A stretch of 64,000 nucleotides of DNA from an uncultured Muribaculaceae bacterium (GCA_947629175.1 CANRCT010000013.1:1-64000), one strand, 5' to 3'. Counted from the stretch's first letter, positions 17,004-25,548 are shown. The notes: generated by a model not told the origin, from the letters alone. Translations and numbers: made by a program.

Positions 17004-18083
17004 TCAGCTTATGGTCACCTGAGTGGCCCCGAAGCCGTATTCGCGGAACGATGCGTCCTGCACCTGGCAGGTCTTGTAGCGGTGGCGGAGCTCCTTCATG
17101 AGCGCCTGCCGAAGCACCCCCTCCCCCTTGCCGTGGATGAATATCAGCTTGCGGCCGCGGTTGCGCAGATTGGCGTCCATCACTTTGCGGAACTCATCCA
17201 CCTGATAGTTGAGTATGTCGGCCGGCGACATGCCTGCCGTAGTGTCAAGCAGTTCGTCGATATGCAGGTCGGTGACCAGCGGATCTGTGCCGTTGGAGAC
17301 ACGCGGCTTGTGCTGCACCTTTTTCACCTGCCGGCGCTGCGGGCGCGGAGCCACGACCGCATTCATTGCCTCCGCCAGATCGGCGGGAGCAACCGGAGCA
17401 GCTTCCTGTCCCAGCGCCACATCGTCGGTGACGAGCGGAAGAGCTATCACATCGCGCTCGAAATACTCATTCTGTCTGAAACAGTTCACGCGCAGAAAAC
17501 GCGTCAGATCCATCTTTCTCTCCACATCGACCGGCCGCTTCAGAGCGAAGCCCTTGTCGCGTTTGAAAGCGATCATCTGCACTGCCACATGCTCCATATG
17601 CGCAAGGTCGGCATGGGTCATCTCGCCGATAAGCAACTGGATATTCGGTTCCACAATTCCGGCATACCTCGTAGTCCACTCCTCCTCGTCGCCGCGAGTG
17701 AGATAAGTGAAGTAGAGATAATAGTTGGAATCGTTGACGAGCGATATGTCGAATGTCGTTGTCGAGAGTTGCTTTATGTCGGCCGGCTCGTAGCCGAGCA
17801 CCACATTGAGCTTGTCGCCCCCTGCGGTCTCCACTATAGGCAGTTCAGGCTCAATCTTCACCTCCTTGGTGGGTTTCTCAATCTCTTTCGGCGCTACTGC
17901 GGGAGCTGCGGAGGCAGCGGCACGGCTGTCGCCGGCAGCGCTGACCACCACGCACTCGCGAAGCATTACCGGAGTTTCGAAACCGTCCTCGTCGACATAG
18001 GCCACATTCCCGTCAATACGTGTGATCCGTCCGCCTCCTACCGAGTTGAGGTATCTTACTGTATCTCCTACCTTTGCCATCAT
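17004..18083 (-). CDS. DUF2027 and Smr domain protein
   Basis: The 359-aa product starts with the DUF2027 signature (KVGDTVRYLNSVGGGRITRID, a small beta-barrel-like N-terminus). A beta-rich middle region follows, then a linker rich in Arg and Gln, and a C-terminal Smr domain with LIFIHGKGEGVLRQAL about 40 residues from the end. Smr domains of MutS2 type nick DNA or RNA, so a nucleic-acid role is likely; the full-length protein is uncharacterised as far as I know. The start codon overlaps the tricorn-protease stop by 4 nt, so the two are translationally coupled; a second ATG follows directly. Confidence 0.9.
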   Translation of the reverse strand: MMAKVGDTVRYLNSVGGGRITRIDGNVAYVDEDGFETPVMLRECVVVSAAGDSRAAASAAPAVAPKEIEKPTKEVKIEPELPIVETAGGDKLNVVLGYEPADIKQLSTTTFDISLVNDSNYYLYFTYLTRGDEEEWTTRYAGIVEPNIQLLIGEMTHADLAHMEHVAVQMIAFKRDKGFALKRPVDVERKMDLTRFLRVNCFRQNEYFERDVIALPLVTDDVALGQEAAPVAPADLAEAMNAVVAPRPQRRQVKKVQHKPRVSNGTDPLVTDLHIDELLDTTAGMSPADILNYQVDEFRKVMDANLRNRGRKLIFIHGKGEGVLRQALMKELRHRYKTCQVQDASFREYGFGATQVTIS

Positions 18084-21000
18084 TTTTTGTTTTTTAAGTC
18101 GTTGAGCAGGGTCTCCACAGCCTTGCGGAGCTGTGCGTCCTCACCTTTCACCACTGTAGCCGGATCGTTGGCTATCTTCACGTCAGGCTCAAGCTGCGTA
18201 TTTTCAAGATAATTGCCCTCGGCCGTGCGGAAACCGGTCACAGGGATGCCGAACACAAGGCTCGGATCCTGGAGAGTCACCCAGTTGACAGAGCTCATCG
18301 TTCCCGGCACGGGCATACCGACAAGCTTGCCCAGACCGAGATGGCTGTACACCCAGGGCGTCCCGTGTGCATTGGAGTAGTTGGCCTCGCCGATGATCAT
18401 AATGCTCGGCTTGTTCCAGCGGCGCGAAGGCATGTCGGTCGTCTCTACTCCGTGGACGTCCTGCGTCAGATACTTGCGGCCGCTGAACATCACCTCGATA
18501 TCCTCGTGCAGACGACCTCCGCCGTTGAAGCGTGTATCGATCACGATTCCCTCTTTGTCGATATACTCGCCCAGGGCCTTGGCGTAGAGCTTGCGGAAGC
18601 TGCCGTCGTCCATCGACTGGATATGCACGTAGCCCAGACGTCCGTTGGACCAGCGGTCTACATCGGCCTCGCGCTGACGCACCCAGCGGTCATAGACCAG
18701 GCTGTTCTGCGCGCTCTGCGATATCGGGAGTATCACCTCCTCGAAGTCTGTGCCGTCGGCGCCGCGGAATCCTACGAGTGTCTTCTTGCGTACAAGGTCG
18801 GCCAATGCCACCGACGGATCGGTATCGGCCGTCAGCTTCTGCCCGTTGACCGAAATGACGATATCGCCCGCTTTAACACGCGACGACTTGCGGTCGAACG
18901 GACCACCCTTCAGCACTTCGGCCACTTTCATTCCGGGGCCGTCGTAGGTCAGGTCGTAGATCAGTCCGAGCTGTGCCGTAGGATGACTCGCACCGGCCGG
19001 ATAATAGCGGCCTCCGGTATGCGACACGTTGAGCTCGCCGAGCAGTTCGCTCAGAAGATCGGCAAAGTCATAATTGTTGGCGATATGCGGCAGGAAACGA
19101 CGATAGGCCTTGTAAAGATTCTCCCAGTCAGCTCCGTTCATGTCGGTGCGGAAGAAGCGCTCGCGTTCCTCGTTGAACACGTAGCGGAGCATATATTCGC
19201 GCTCGTCGGCCGGATCCATGGTCATAGAGGCCGAGAAGCTGATCGGAGTGAGTTTTTCCGACTTTGTGTCAAACTTGCGCAGGGTCGAGCCGACAAGATA
19301 CATGTTGCCTGCCTTGTCGGTATCGATTCCGGCGCCGGCGCCGAGTTTCGTCACCTTGCTGACATCGCCCTTGCGGGGTTTCACCTTCCAGAGATCATAG
19401 CCCTTCTCGAATGAAGTGATATAGTAGAGGGTCTCTCCGTCAGGAGTCATATACATATCGGCCAAAGACGAAGAGTTGGGCGTCAGGCGAAGAGTGCGGT
19501 CGGCGATTCCTTCGAGATCCACCTCCACAGGCTCCACGTCATTGTCCTTCTTGTCCTTTTTGGCGTCATCATCTTTCTTGGCGTCCTTTTTGTCGGTCGG
19601 CTCATCTTTCTTCTTTTTCTGGGCCTTCTCAACCTCTTTCTGCAGCTCGTAGTCCTCCTCCGACAGACGGAAGCGGTCGTAGGCGTCGCGGTTGAGGAAA
19701 GCGATCATCACATCGCTCTCAGAGCCCCACGAGGCATGATTGCGCATGCCGTAGCGCTCGCTGTCGAAGATTATGGCCTTGCCTCCCATGGCCCAGCGCG
19801 GATTCTGGTCGAAATAACCGGTCTTGGTGACGTAAGTCATCTTGCCGTCCGCCACATTGATTATGGCTATGTCGGAATACGGCTGATGATGCAGGTCGGT
19901 GGCCTCGATGAGTATCCAGCGGCCGTCGGGACTCCACTGCGAGGAGAATCCTTTGGAGCGGGAAGCCACGGTCGATCCGTCGGTCAGCTGACGCACTTTT
20001 TTAGTCTTGAGATCGATCACCTTGAGCTTGGTACGATCCTCCACAAATGTCATCTGCTTGCCGTCGGGCGAAATGGAGGGGTGCGTACGGTCCACCTTGT
20101 CATTGACCGGGAATACCGGTTCCTCGTTTATGATCGTCGCATTCGAGAAGTTCGGATCATCCTCGCGTCCGATGGTAGCCTTGTAGATATTGAAATGTCC
20201 GTCGCGCTCCGACGTGTAGTAGAGCGTGCGGTTGTCATTGCCCCAAGCCACATCGCTCTCGGCCTCGGTGGTGTGGGTGATCTGTTTGGTCGACGGATAT
20301 TCCGTTGCGGTGACGAACACTTCGCCGCGGTTTGTGAAGGCTATCTGCTTGCCGTCGGGCGACACTGCCGCCGAACGGGCCGAGCCGACGCGGAGCTGTT
20401 CGGGCTTGTCGGCCTCGTCGACAGTCACGTCGATGGCTACTTTGACCGGCTTCTGCCCCTGACGCATGGTGTATATCTCCCCGTCGTAGGCAAAAGCGAA
20501 CGTTCCGTCAGAGCCGCGCGACAGGAAACGCAGCGGATGCGTGCGGAAGTCGGTCAGACGGGTGATTTTCGACGGCTCCGCGATGTCGAACGAATAGAGG
20601 TTGAACGAACCGCCGTCGCGCTCCGACAGGAAATATACAGTCTTGCCGTCGGCCGACACCACCGGATTGCGGTCCTCGCCGCCGCGGTGGGTCAGGTTGG
20701 TATGCTTGCCTGTCGTGGCGTCGTAGAGCCATACGTCGCGCGTCACCGACGAAGTGTGGTGCTTACGGAATTTGTCCTCACTGCCTTTCACGTCCTCGTA
20801 GACAAACGAGCGGCCGTCGGGCATGAACGACATCGCCACTGCTGGCGTGCCGAGCACCTGCCGGCTGCGTCCGCCCGCCGCAGGCACGCTGTAAACCTCC
20901 GTCAGCGCACGGTAAGGAAACAGCGCGCTCTGAGCCGGCTCCTGGATTGCCGCGCTGAAAAGCACGTTCTTGCCATCGGGCGTGAAAGCTTCGGGATATT

Positions 21001-21334
21001 CGTTGGCTGAGTTGAAAGTCAGCTGCGTGGCCGACCCTCCCGAGGAGGGCATGATGAACACGTCCTGACCTCCGTTGCGGTCCGATGCGAAAGCGATCTG
21101 CTTGCCGTCGGGACTCCAGATCGGGCGGCTCTCATACGAAGGTAGAGTAGTAAGCCTTTCGGCCTTACCGCCTTTTGCGGCCACTTTGTAGATGTCGCCT
21201 TTGTAAGTGAAGGCGATCTGGCTGCCGTCGGGCGAGATACGCACGTCGCGCATCCACAGAGGCGTCACTGCCTGCGCCAGGCCGGCCGAAGCGAGCATGG
21301 CGGCGCCGATGGAAAATAAGCGTTTTGTAATCAT
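18080..21334 (-). CDS. Tricorn-type S41 family peptidase, secreted
   Basis: The 1084-aa product is a tricorn-protease homologue. An N-terminal signal peptide (about 1-22, ending AQA) is followed by WD40/TolB-like propeller repeats with many SPDGKQIAF motifs (about 25-560), a Lys/Asp-rich linker (about 565-610), a second propeller part, a PDZ domain (VKAGDIVISVNGQKL) and the S41 core. The likely nucleophile is Ser987 in GEANYSNAHG. The signal peptide places it outside the cytoplasm, unlike archaeal tricorn. It probably trims peptides in the periplasm. It is cotranscribed with DUF2027-Smr and probably DUF2461. Confidence 0.93.
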   Translation of the reverse strand: MITKRLFSIGAAMLASAGLAQAVTPLWMRDVRISPDGSQIAFTYKGDIYKVAAKGGKAERLTTLPSYESRPIWSPDGKQIAFASDRNGGQDVFIMPSSGGSATQLTFNSANEYPEAFTPDGKNVLFSAAIQEPAQSALFPYRALTEVYSVPAAGGRSRQVLGTPAVAMSFMPDGRSFVYEDVKGSEDKFRKHHTSSVTRDVWLYDATTGKHTNLTHRGGEDRNPVVSADGKTVYFLSERDGGSFNLYSFDIAEPSKITRLTDFRTHPLRFLSRGSDGTFAFAYDGEIYTMRQGQKPVKVAIDVTVDEADKPEQLRVGSARSAAVSPDGKQIAFTNRGEVFVTATEYPSTKQITHTTEAESDVAWGNDNRTLYYTSERDGHFNIYKATIGREDDPNFSNATIINEEPVFPVNDKVDRTHPSISPDGKQMTFVEDRTKLKVIDLKTKKVRQLTDGSTVASRSKGFSSQWSPDGRWILIEATDLHHQPYSDIAIINVADGKMTYVTKTGYFDQNPRWAMGGKAIIFDSERYGMRNHASWGSESDVMIAFLNRDAYDRFRLSEEDYELQKEVEKAQKKKKDEPTDKKDAKKDDDAKKDKKDNDVEPVEVDLEGIADRTLRLTPNSSSLADMYMTPDGETLYYITSFEKGYDLWKVKPRKGDVSKVTKLGAGAGIDTDKAGNMYLVGSTLRKFDTKSEKLTPISFSASMTMDPADEREYMLRYVFNEERERFFRTDMNGADWENLYKAYRRFLPHIANNYDFADLLSELLGELNVSHTGGRYYPAGASHPTAQLGLIYDLTYDGPGMKVAEVLKGGPFDRKSSRVKAGDIVISVNGQKLTADTDPSVALADLVRKKTLVGFRGADGTDFEEVILPISQSAQNSLVYDRWVRQREADVDRWSNGRLGYVHIQSMDDGSFRKLYAKALGEYIDKEGIVIDTRFNGGGRLHEDIEVMFSGRKYLTQDVHGVETTDMPSRRWNKPSIMIIGEANYSNAHGTPWVYSHLGLGKLVGMPVPGTMSSVNWVTLQDPSLVFGIPVTGFRTAEGNYLENTQLEPDVKIANDPATVVKGEDAQLRKAVETLLNDLKNKK

Positions 21335-21395
21335 ATGGATTGGTTTATTGAAATTTCACTGATCTTGGATTCACTATATCCTCAGCCTCTCCGTT

Positions 21396-22067
21396 TCATT
21401 CGTCGATAGTATAGTTGAGAAAATCGACAAATGGCTTCAGGGCCCTGAAGCGCTCGGCTGTGATCTCCGGCCATGACGGATCGAGAAAATATTCATTCCC
21501 TACATGGCTGACACGTCCATAGTCCTTCATCCGCAGGAGATAGGCCTGCGGATGATTGCGGTCCCAGCCTTTGGGCACCGTCTTCAGCTGCTGGCCGCAC
21601 CATCCAGGGAACAGCCCGACAAAATCAGGATGCGTGATGATCGACTCGAACTCTTCGATATTGTCGACTATCGCACGGCGTATCTTCTTGAGCATCGCCG
21701 GCTCCGGGCACCATAGTCCGCCGTAAAGCCCGCAGCGGTCATCCACTCCCATCTCCAGATAGTAGCCGGCTCTGTCGGTATGTTTGCCGAACGGCCCCGG
21801 AGCCGATGAGAAATAAGTCTTGAACGGCGTCTTGTCGGGCGAGAAGCGCGTGTCGCGATATATCCTGAACGTCACATCTTTGGCGGAATGTCCGGCCGCA
21901 GCCGGCTCCCACTCGGCCATGGCGCCGATCAGGCGGTCTATGTCGGCAAGCCACAGCTGGCGCAGACGGTCGTAACGCTCCCTGTTGGCCGCGAACCATT
22001 CACGATTGTTGTGGGCTGCGAGCTGGCGTAGAAAGCTCTGCAGCTCCTCCATGTAATATTCTGCCAT
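21396..22067 (-). CDS. DUF2461 family protein
   Basis: The 223-aa product fits DUF2461 (TIGR02453). It opens with LQSFLRQLAAHNNREWFAANRERYD, has DVTFRIYRDTRFSPDKTPFKTY near 64-85 and ends in KPFVDFL. The family is common and uncharacterised. The ATG at 22067 lies only 7 nt from a TAACTTTG box, so the mRNA would start almost at the start codon. The in-frame ATG at 22052 (MEELQSFL) would leave a short leader and is an equally good choice. Confidence 0.88.
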   Translation of the reverse strand: MAEYYMEELQSFLRQLAAHNNREWFAANRERYDRLRQLWLADIDRLIGAMAEWEPAAAGHSAKDVTFRIYRDTRFSPDKTPFKTYFSSAPGPFGKHTDRAGYYLEMGVDDRCGLYGGLWCPEPAMLKKIRRAIVDNIEEFESIITHPDFVGLFPGWCGQQLKTVPKGWDRNHPQAYLLRMKDYGRVSHVGNEYFLDPSWPEITAERFRALKPFVDFLNYTIDE

Positions 22068-22074
22068 ATCGTAG

Positions 22075-22082
22075 CAAAGTTA
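22075..22082 (-). promoter_or_regulatory. -7 element of the DUF2461 promoter
   Basis: TAACTTTG on the minus strand (22082-22075). The predicted start near 22069 is about 2 nt before the annotated ATG. No clear -33 element is visible. Confidence 0.5.
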
Positions 22083-22104
22083 CTACTTTTTTACCAATCC
22101 CCTG

Positions 22105-22135
22105 TTGGCCATGATGTGAAAGATGGCTAAATTTG
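22105..22135 (+). promoter_or_regulatory. Promoter of the EFR1 ferredoxin gene
   Basis: TTG (22105-22107), 20 nt, TAAATTTG (22128-22135). The expected transcription start is at about 22141, which is the chosen ATG, so the mRNA should be leaderless. Confidence 0.6.
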
Positions 22136-22140
22136 CGACC

Positions 22141-22902
22141 ATGATAGCGTGTTTTTCAGGATGCGGCAACAGCCGCCTCGTTGCCGACCGCCTCGCCCTG
22201 CTCCTCTCCGACAGCGTGACGGCTATCGGCCCGTCGACCGGATGGAGCGGCCTCCCGGGCGATAAGACCCGTATGATATGGGTATTTCCCATCTATTCAT
22301 GGGGAGTGCCTCCCGTAGTCGTCCGTCATATCGCCGGGGCCACGCTCCCCGATGACATGGAGCATTACATGGTATGCACCTGCGGCGACGACACCGGTCT
22401 TGCTGCCCGTCAGTGGCGGCGACTCATCCGGCGTCGAGGATGGAATGCCGTCGGAGCTTGGTCTGTGACAATGCCCAACACCTACGTGCTCCTGCCCGGA
22501 TTTGACGTCGACTCCCCCGCCCTTGCCGATGCCAAACTCGCCGCAGCCCCCGCGCGCATAGAGGCCATAGCCCGCGGCATACGCCATCGCGCCCGGGTCG
22601 ACGATGTGATCCGCGGTAGCATGCCATGGCTCAAATCCCGCATTGTATATCCGTTGTTCCGGCGCTTCATGATGTCGCCCCGGCCTTTCCGCACCACCGA
22701 CGCCTGCACGGCGTGCGGACTGTGCGAACGAGAGTGCCCGATGGGCAACATCGCCATAGGATCCGATGGCCGGCCGTCATGGGGCGGCGACTGCGCGCTA
22801 TGCCTTGGATGCTACAACCGCTGCCCCGCACATGCCGTGGCTTACGGCAGAGCCACAGCCGCTAAAGGGCAGTATCATGCGCCGCGGCGTCTGCCTGAGT
22901 GA
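22141..22902 (+). CDS. EFR1-type flavodoxin/ferredoxin fusion protein
   Basis: The 253-aa product (from the ATG at 22141) joins an N-terminal flavodoxin-like domain, starting MIACFSGCGNSRLVADRLA, to a C-terminal 2[4Fe-4S] ferredoxin domain with CTACGLCERECP and CALCLGCYNRCP. It should be a cytoplasmic electron carrier; its partner is unknown. An ATG 18 nt upstream lies before the -7 box, so it could not be in this transcript. The family N-terminus also favours 22141. The last 41 bases overlap the convergent YitT gene. Confidence 0.9.
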   Translation: MIACFSGCGNSRLVADRLALLLSDSVTAIGPSTGWSGLPGDKTRMIWVFPIYSWGVPPVVVRHIAGATLPDDMEHYMVCTCGDDTGLAARQWRRLIRRRGWNAVGAWSVTMPNTYVLLPGFDVDSPALADAKLAAAPARIEAIARGIRHRARVDDVIRGSMPWLKSRIVYPLFRRFMMSPRPFRTTDACTACGLCERECPMGNIAIGSDGRPSWGGDCALCLGCYNRCPAHAVAYGRATAAKGQYHAPRRLPE

Positions 22903-23839
22903 CAGCCTCGGGCTGCATTTCTTTATCCTTGGCCGCATGTTTGCGGGCCTCCTTGATCTTGATCTTGTCGAATCCCTTGCCGTAAACACCGTTGACGTTG
23001 GTCTGGGTGATGAAAGCATCCTCATCGATGCTCTTCACGATCCGAAATATAGTCACCGACTCTATCTTGCGGCACATCACAAGCAGCATCTTCACCTCAT
23101 GCTTCGTGTACCATCCGGTGCCGTTTATCACCGTGCACCCGCGGTTGGCCTCGTGGCTGATCGCGTCGGCGATCTTCTCCCAGTGGCGCGAGAAGATGGT
23201 GAACTGCACCGCCTGGCGGTTGGTATCTATGACCATGTCGGCGAGATATGCCGTGATGACCAGCACGATGAAACCATACACCACCTTGTCGACATTGTGG
23301 AATATCAGGAACGACGACGAGATGATGCACATATCGCAGTAAAGCATCGTGCGCCCGATGCTTGTATTGGACGACTTGCTGACCATCGCCGCTATGATGT
23401 CGGTGCCTCCGGTCGATCCGTTGTGGACAAACACCATGCCGATGCCTACGCCGCACAGTATGCCGCCTATGATCACGTTCATGAAAGTCTGCTGGGCTAT
23501 CAGCGGCTCAGGGAATAGCGGCGTCAGAACGCCGATGAAGAGCGAGATTACAGTAGCGCCGAATATCGTGCGGATCACGAACTGGCGTCCTACCTTCCGG
23601 AAAGCCATGGCCAGCAGCAGCAGGTTGGTGACGTACTGTGTGACGGCTACCGGCACCCCCTTGCCGAAGACCATTTCGGTAATGAAATATATCAGCGTGC
23701 CGAAACCGGCCAGGCCTCCGATCACCACCTTTTCAGGGAAAATGAATGCCGAAAATCCGAAGGCATACAGGAATATGCCCAGCACGATGAAAGCATAGTC
23801 GCGGGCCGAGACCCAGATCTTACTCGCTGTGAGATGCAT
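22862..23839 (-). CDS. YitT family membrane protein (DUF2179)
   Basis: The 325-aa product has about five or six N-terminal membrane spans (from IVLGIFLYAFGFSAFIF near 18). A C-terminal soluble DUF2179 domain (CRKIESVTIFRIVKSIDEDAFI) sits near 255-280, followed by a charged Ala-rich tail. This is the YitT/YpjC layout; the transport substrate is unknown for most members. A consensus promoter lies at 23923-23954 with a leader of about 80 nt. Its 3' end overlaps the EFR1 gene by 41 bp in the opposite direction, with no room for a terminator between them. Confidence 0.92.
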   Translation of the reverse strand: MHLTASKIWVSARDYAFIVLGIFLYAFGFSAFIFPEKVVIGGLAGFGTLIYFITEMVFGKGVPVAVTQYVTNLLLLAMAFRKVGRQFVIRTIFGATVISLFIGVLTPLFPEPLIAQQTFMNVIIGGILCGVGIGMVFVHNGSTGGTDIIAAMVSKSSNTSIGRTMLYCDMCIISSSFLIFHNVDKVVYGFIVLVITAYLADMVIDTNRQAVQFTIFSRHWEKIADAISHEANRGCTVINGTGWYTKHEVKMLLVMCRKIESVTIFRIVKSIDEDAFITQTNVNGVYGKGFDKIKIKEARKHAAKDKEMQPEAVTQADAAAHDTAL

Positions 23840-23922
23840 GATATTGTGATTGTTGACGGTTATTCTGCTGATTTTGGCGCGGCTCTGTTCATATCGTTGC
23901 CAGACGGCTCCAAAATCTTCAG

Positions 23923-23954
23923 CAAAATTAAGTCATCGCCGCCGTTCTGTCAAA
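23923..23954 (-). promoter_or_regulatory. Promoter of the YitT gene
   Basis: On the minus strand, TTTG (23954-23951), 20 nt, TAATTTTG (23930-23923): a full consensus match. Confidence 0.7.
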
Positions 23955-24000
23955 ATTTTCACCAAATTTTTTTTGCCTCGCCCCCACAAGCCTCCGCCCG

Positions 24001-24144
24001 TTATTTCGCCCCTATGGCCTCCCCTGTGATGTCAACCGCGATCGGACGTCGCTGCGAAGTGACGTAGACAAGCACGTTGCGCTTCACCGCCGTCAAAAGC
24101 AACAGCGGGGCCACGGCAAAGACATAAAGTTTTTCGCGCCTCAT
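24001..24144 (-). CDS. Putative 47-aa protein coupled to the beta-propeller gene
   Basis: An ATG overlaps the beta-propeller stop codon as ATGA and opens a 47-codon frame. It begins MRREKLYVFAVAPLLLLTA, a basic start plus a hydrophobic stretch as in a signal anchor, and ends in a polar tail (GEAIGAK). The coupling and the hydrophobic start argue for translation. Shortness and lack of a recognised family argue against it, and it could be a remnant. Confidence 0.3.
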   Translation of the reverse strand: MRREKLYVFAVAPLLLLTAVKRNVLVYVTSQRRPIAVDITGEAIGAK

Positions 24145-25322
24145 TTCCGCTTGAAATAGAATTTGGCGAGCATCGGATTGGCCTCCTCCACGTCGATATC
24201 CTCCAGACTCATCCCTTCCGGCAGATAGTCCTTGTAAAACTTGAACCGCTCCGGCTCCACTACCTCAAGAAGATAATCGTCGGTCATATCCTTTACGTTA
24301 CCTTGAAGCATTCCGCCGTTAATGCCATCAAAAACATAGGGCCTGTCATCTTTCAAGTCATATAGTATTCTGTAACAAGTCAGCTCCAGATCTTTGGGAG
24401 GATTACTCTTATCGAAGTCAGCATTCATCCTAACACGGACATAAGCATATCGATCTGTAACCTTATAGTTGCCAAAAAAACATCTAATTCCAAGATCTGA
24501 GAAAAATTCCCGATCACGGCTCATATTCACTTCAGGATTGGTATCCAGCGGCTTGTCATATTTAACGAAAGTCTCTTCGGAGGTCATAATGTTTCCGAAA
24601 TTCCATTCAAACCGTTTTATAACCGTATCCGGACGGATCTCAAACACATTAGGTCCAAACATAAACCCGGCATAAAGCCTACCTTTGTATTCCGTGAGCA
24701 CAGCATCAGCCCTAAGAATATCAATATTATGTACTGGAACCCGATGGTTGTGAAGCACGCGTGAGAAATCCTTGTCAACAAATGCGACAGGTGTATCATC
24801 CTCATCCCAGTCAGTGGATGTCCACGTCATCCAACATGTGTCATTATAGCTGACCAAATTCTGATAATTCCTGCGATACGCCAGACTATGCCTGTCAATA
24901 AACTTACCATCAGAAGCATAATCATAGACATAACCGAATGGACAAAGAATACTTATGTCGCCATTTGATTTATCTATATCGAAATCCGTGACATATATAT
25001 ACTCACCGGGGCCACGGCCTCTCCGACCGATGGAATTGACAAACGATCCATCAGAATTGAAGTTCAAAACCCTGTTGACATCAAACAGATAGATAAAACT
25101 ATCCGTCTCAATCACTCGTCCGATCTCTTTTATCAGGCAGCTGTCATTTGTTTCAAGCGGTATCACCTCTACCCGCTCGAAGAGATCTTCAAGCTTCACA
25201 TCCTGATGCTTCAATTCCACCTGAAGAATGCGCACTCCCGCCTCATCCACATGATACGAGCGGCCACACGCTCCAAGGAACAAGCTTGCAGCAAAAAACG
25301 AGAATAATACGTGAAGTTTCAT
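24141..25322 (-). CDS. 6-bladed beta-propeller lipoprotein
   Basis: From the ATG at 25322 the 393-aa product starts MKLHVLFSFFAASLFLGACG, a lipoprotein signal peptide with the lipobox Cys at residue 19. The body has NHL/6-bladed beta-propeller features common in Bacteroidales, e.g. FIYLFDVNRVLNFNSDGSFV and GRRGRGPGEYIYVTDFDID. The protein should sit on the outer membrane or its periplasmic face; its ligand is unknown. Sampled 60-base lines here are about 37-38% GC against about 60% in neighbours, which suggests later acquisition. A relative lies at 37442. Upstream ATGs at 25331 and 25358 are less likely starts. Confidence 0.85.
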   Translation of the reverse strand: MKLHVLFSFFAASLFLGACGRSYHVDEAGVRILQVELKHQDVKLEDLFERVEVIPLETNDSCLIKEIGRVIETDSFIYLFDVNRVLNFNSDGSFVNSIGRRGRGPGEYIYVTDFDIDKSNGDISILCPFGYVYDYASDGKFIDRHSLAYRRNYQNLVSYNDTCWMTWTSTDWDEDDTPVAFVDKDFSRVLHNHRVPVHNIDILRADAVLTEYKGRLYAGFMFGPNVFEIRPDTVIKRFEWNFGNIMTSEETFVKYDKPLDTNPEVNMSRDREFFSDLGIRCFFGNYKVTDRYAYVRVRMNADFDKSNPPKDLELTCYRILYDLKDDRPYVFDGINGGMLQGNVKDMTDDYLLEVVEPERFKFYKDYLPEGMSLEDIDVEEANPMLAKFYFKRK

Positions 25323-25355
25323 TGATGTCATATTCCTTAGTTTTTCATGATGCGG

Positions 25356-25363
25356 CAAATATA
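25356..25363 (-). promoter_or_regulatory. -7 element of the beta-propeller gene
   Basis: TATATTTG on the minus strand (25363-25356) matches TAnnTTTG, with a predicted start near 25350 and a leader of about 28 nt. It also excludes the ATG at 25358 as a start. The -33 element is not clear. Confidence 0.5.
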
Positions 25364-25446
25364 ATCAAAAAAACTTGTACAACTGAAATTTCCACAAAAA
25401 AGCACATAAAAAGTTTGCTCTATACCCATGAAAGCATCTGAAATCA

Positions 25447-25538
25447 AAAAGTTCGGAGTAAAATCACTGAAAAGTTCGGAATAGAATAGCCGAAAAGTTC
25501 GGAATAGAGCAACTGAAAAGTTCGGAATAAGACAATGA
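25447..25538. repeat. Four tandem 23-bp repeats
   Basis: Four head-to-tail units start at 25447, 25470, 25493 and 25516. Each begins AAAAGTTCGGA, with AATAGA most common next, and then diverges over the last ~7 bases. They lie between the beta-propeller promoter and the htpG terminator. There is no coding frame through them and no inverted symmetry like a CRISPR repeat. They could be iterated binding sites or a slippage-prone minisatellite. Confidence 0.85.
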
Positions 25539-25548
25539 AATCATTCGT

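Noticed and set aside
19736-21010. Plus-strand open frame of 424 codons opposite the tricorn protease
   Set aside because: Composition is His/Arg/Val-rich as in antisense shadows, and the opposite strand encodes clear propeller repeats.
25447-25538. CRISPR array
   Set aside because: The 23-bp units are direct head-to-tail repeats without separate spacers, and no cas genes are present.
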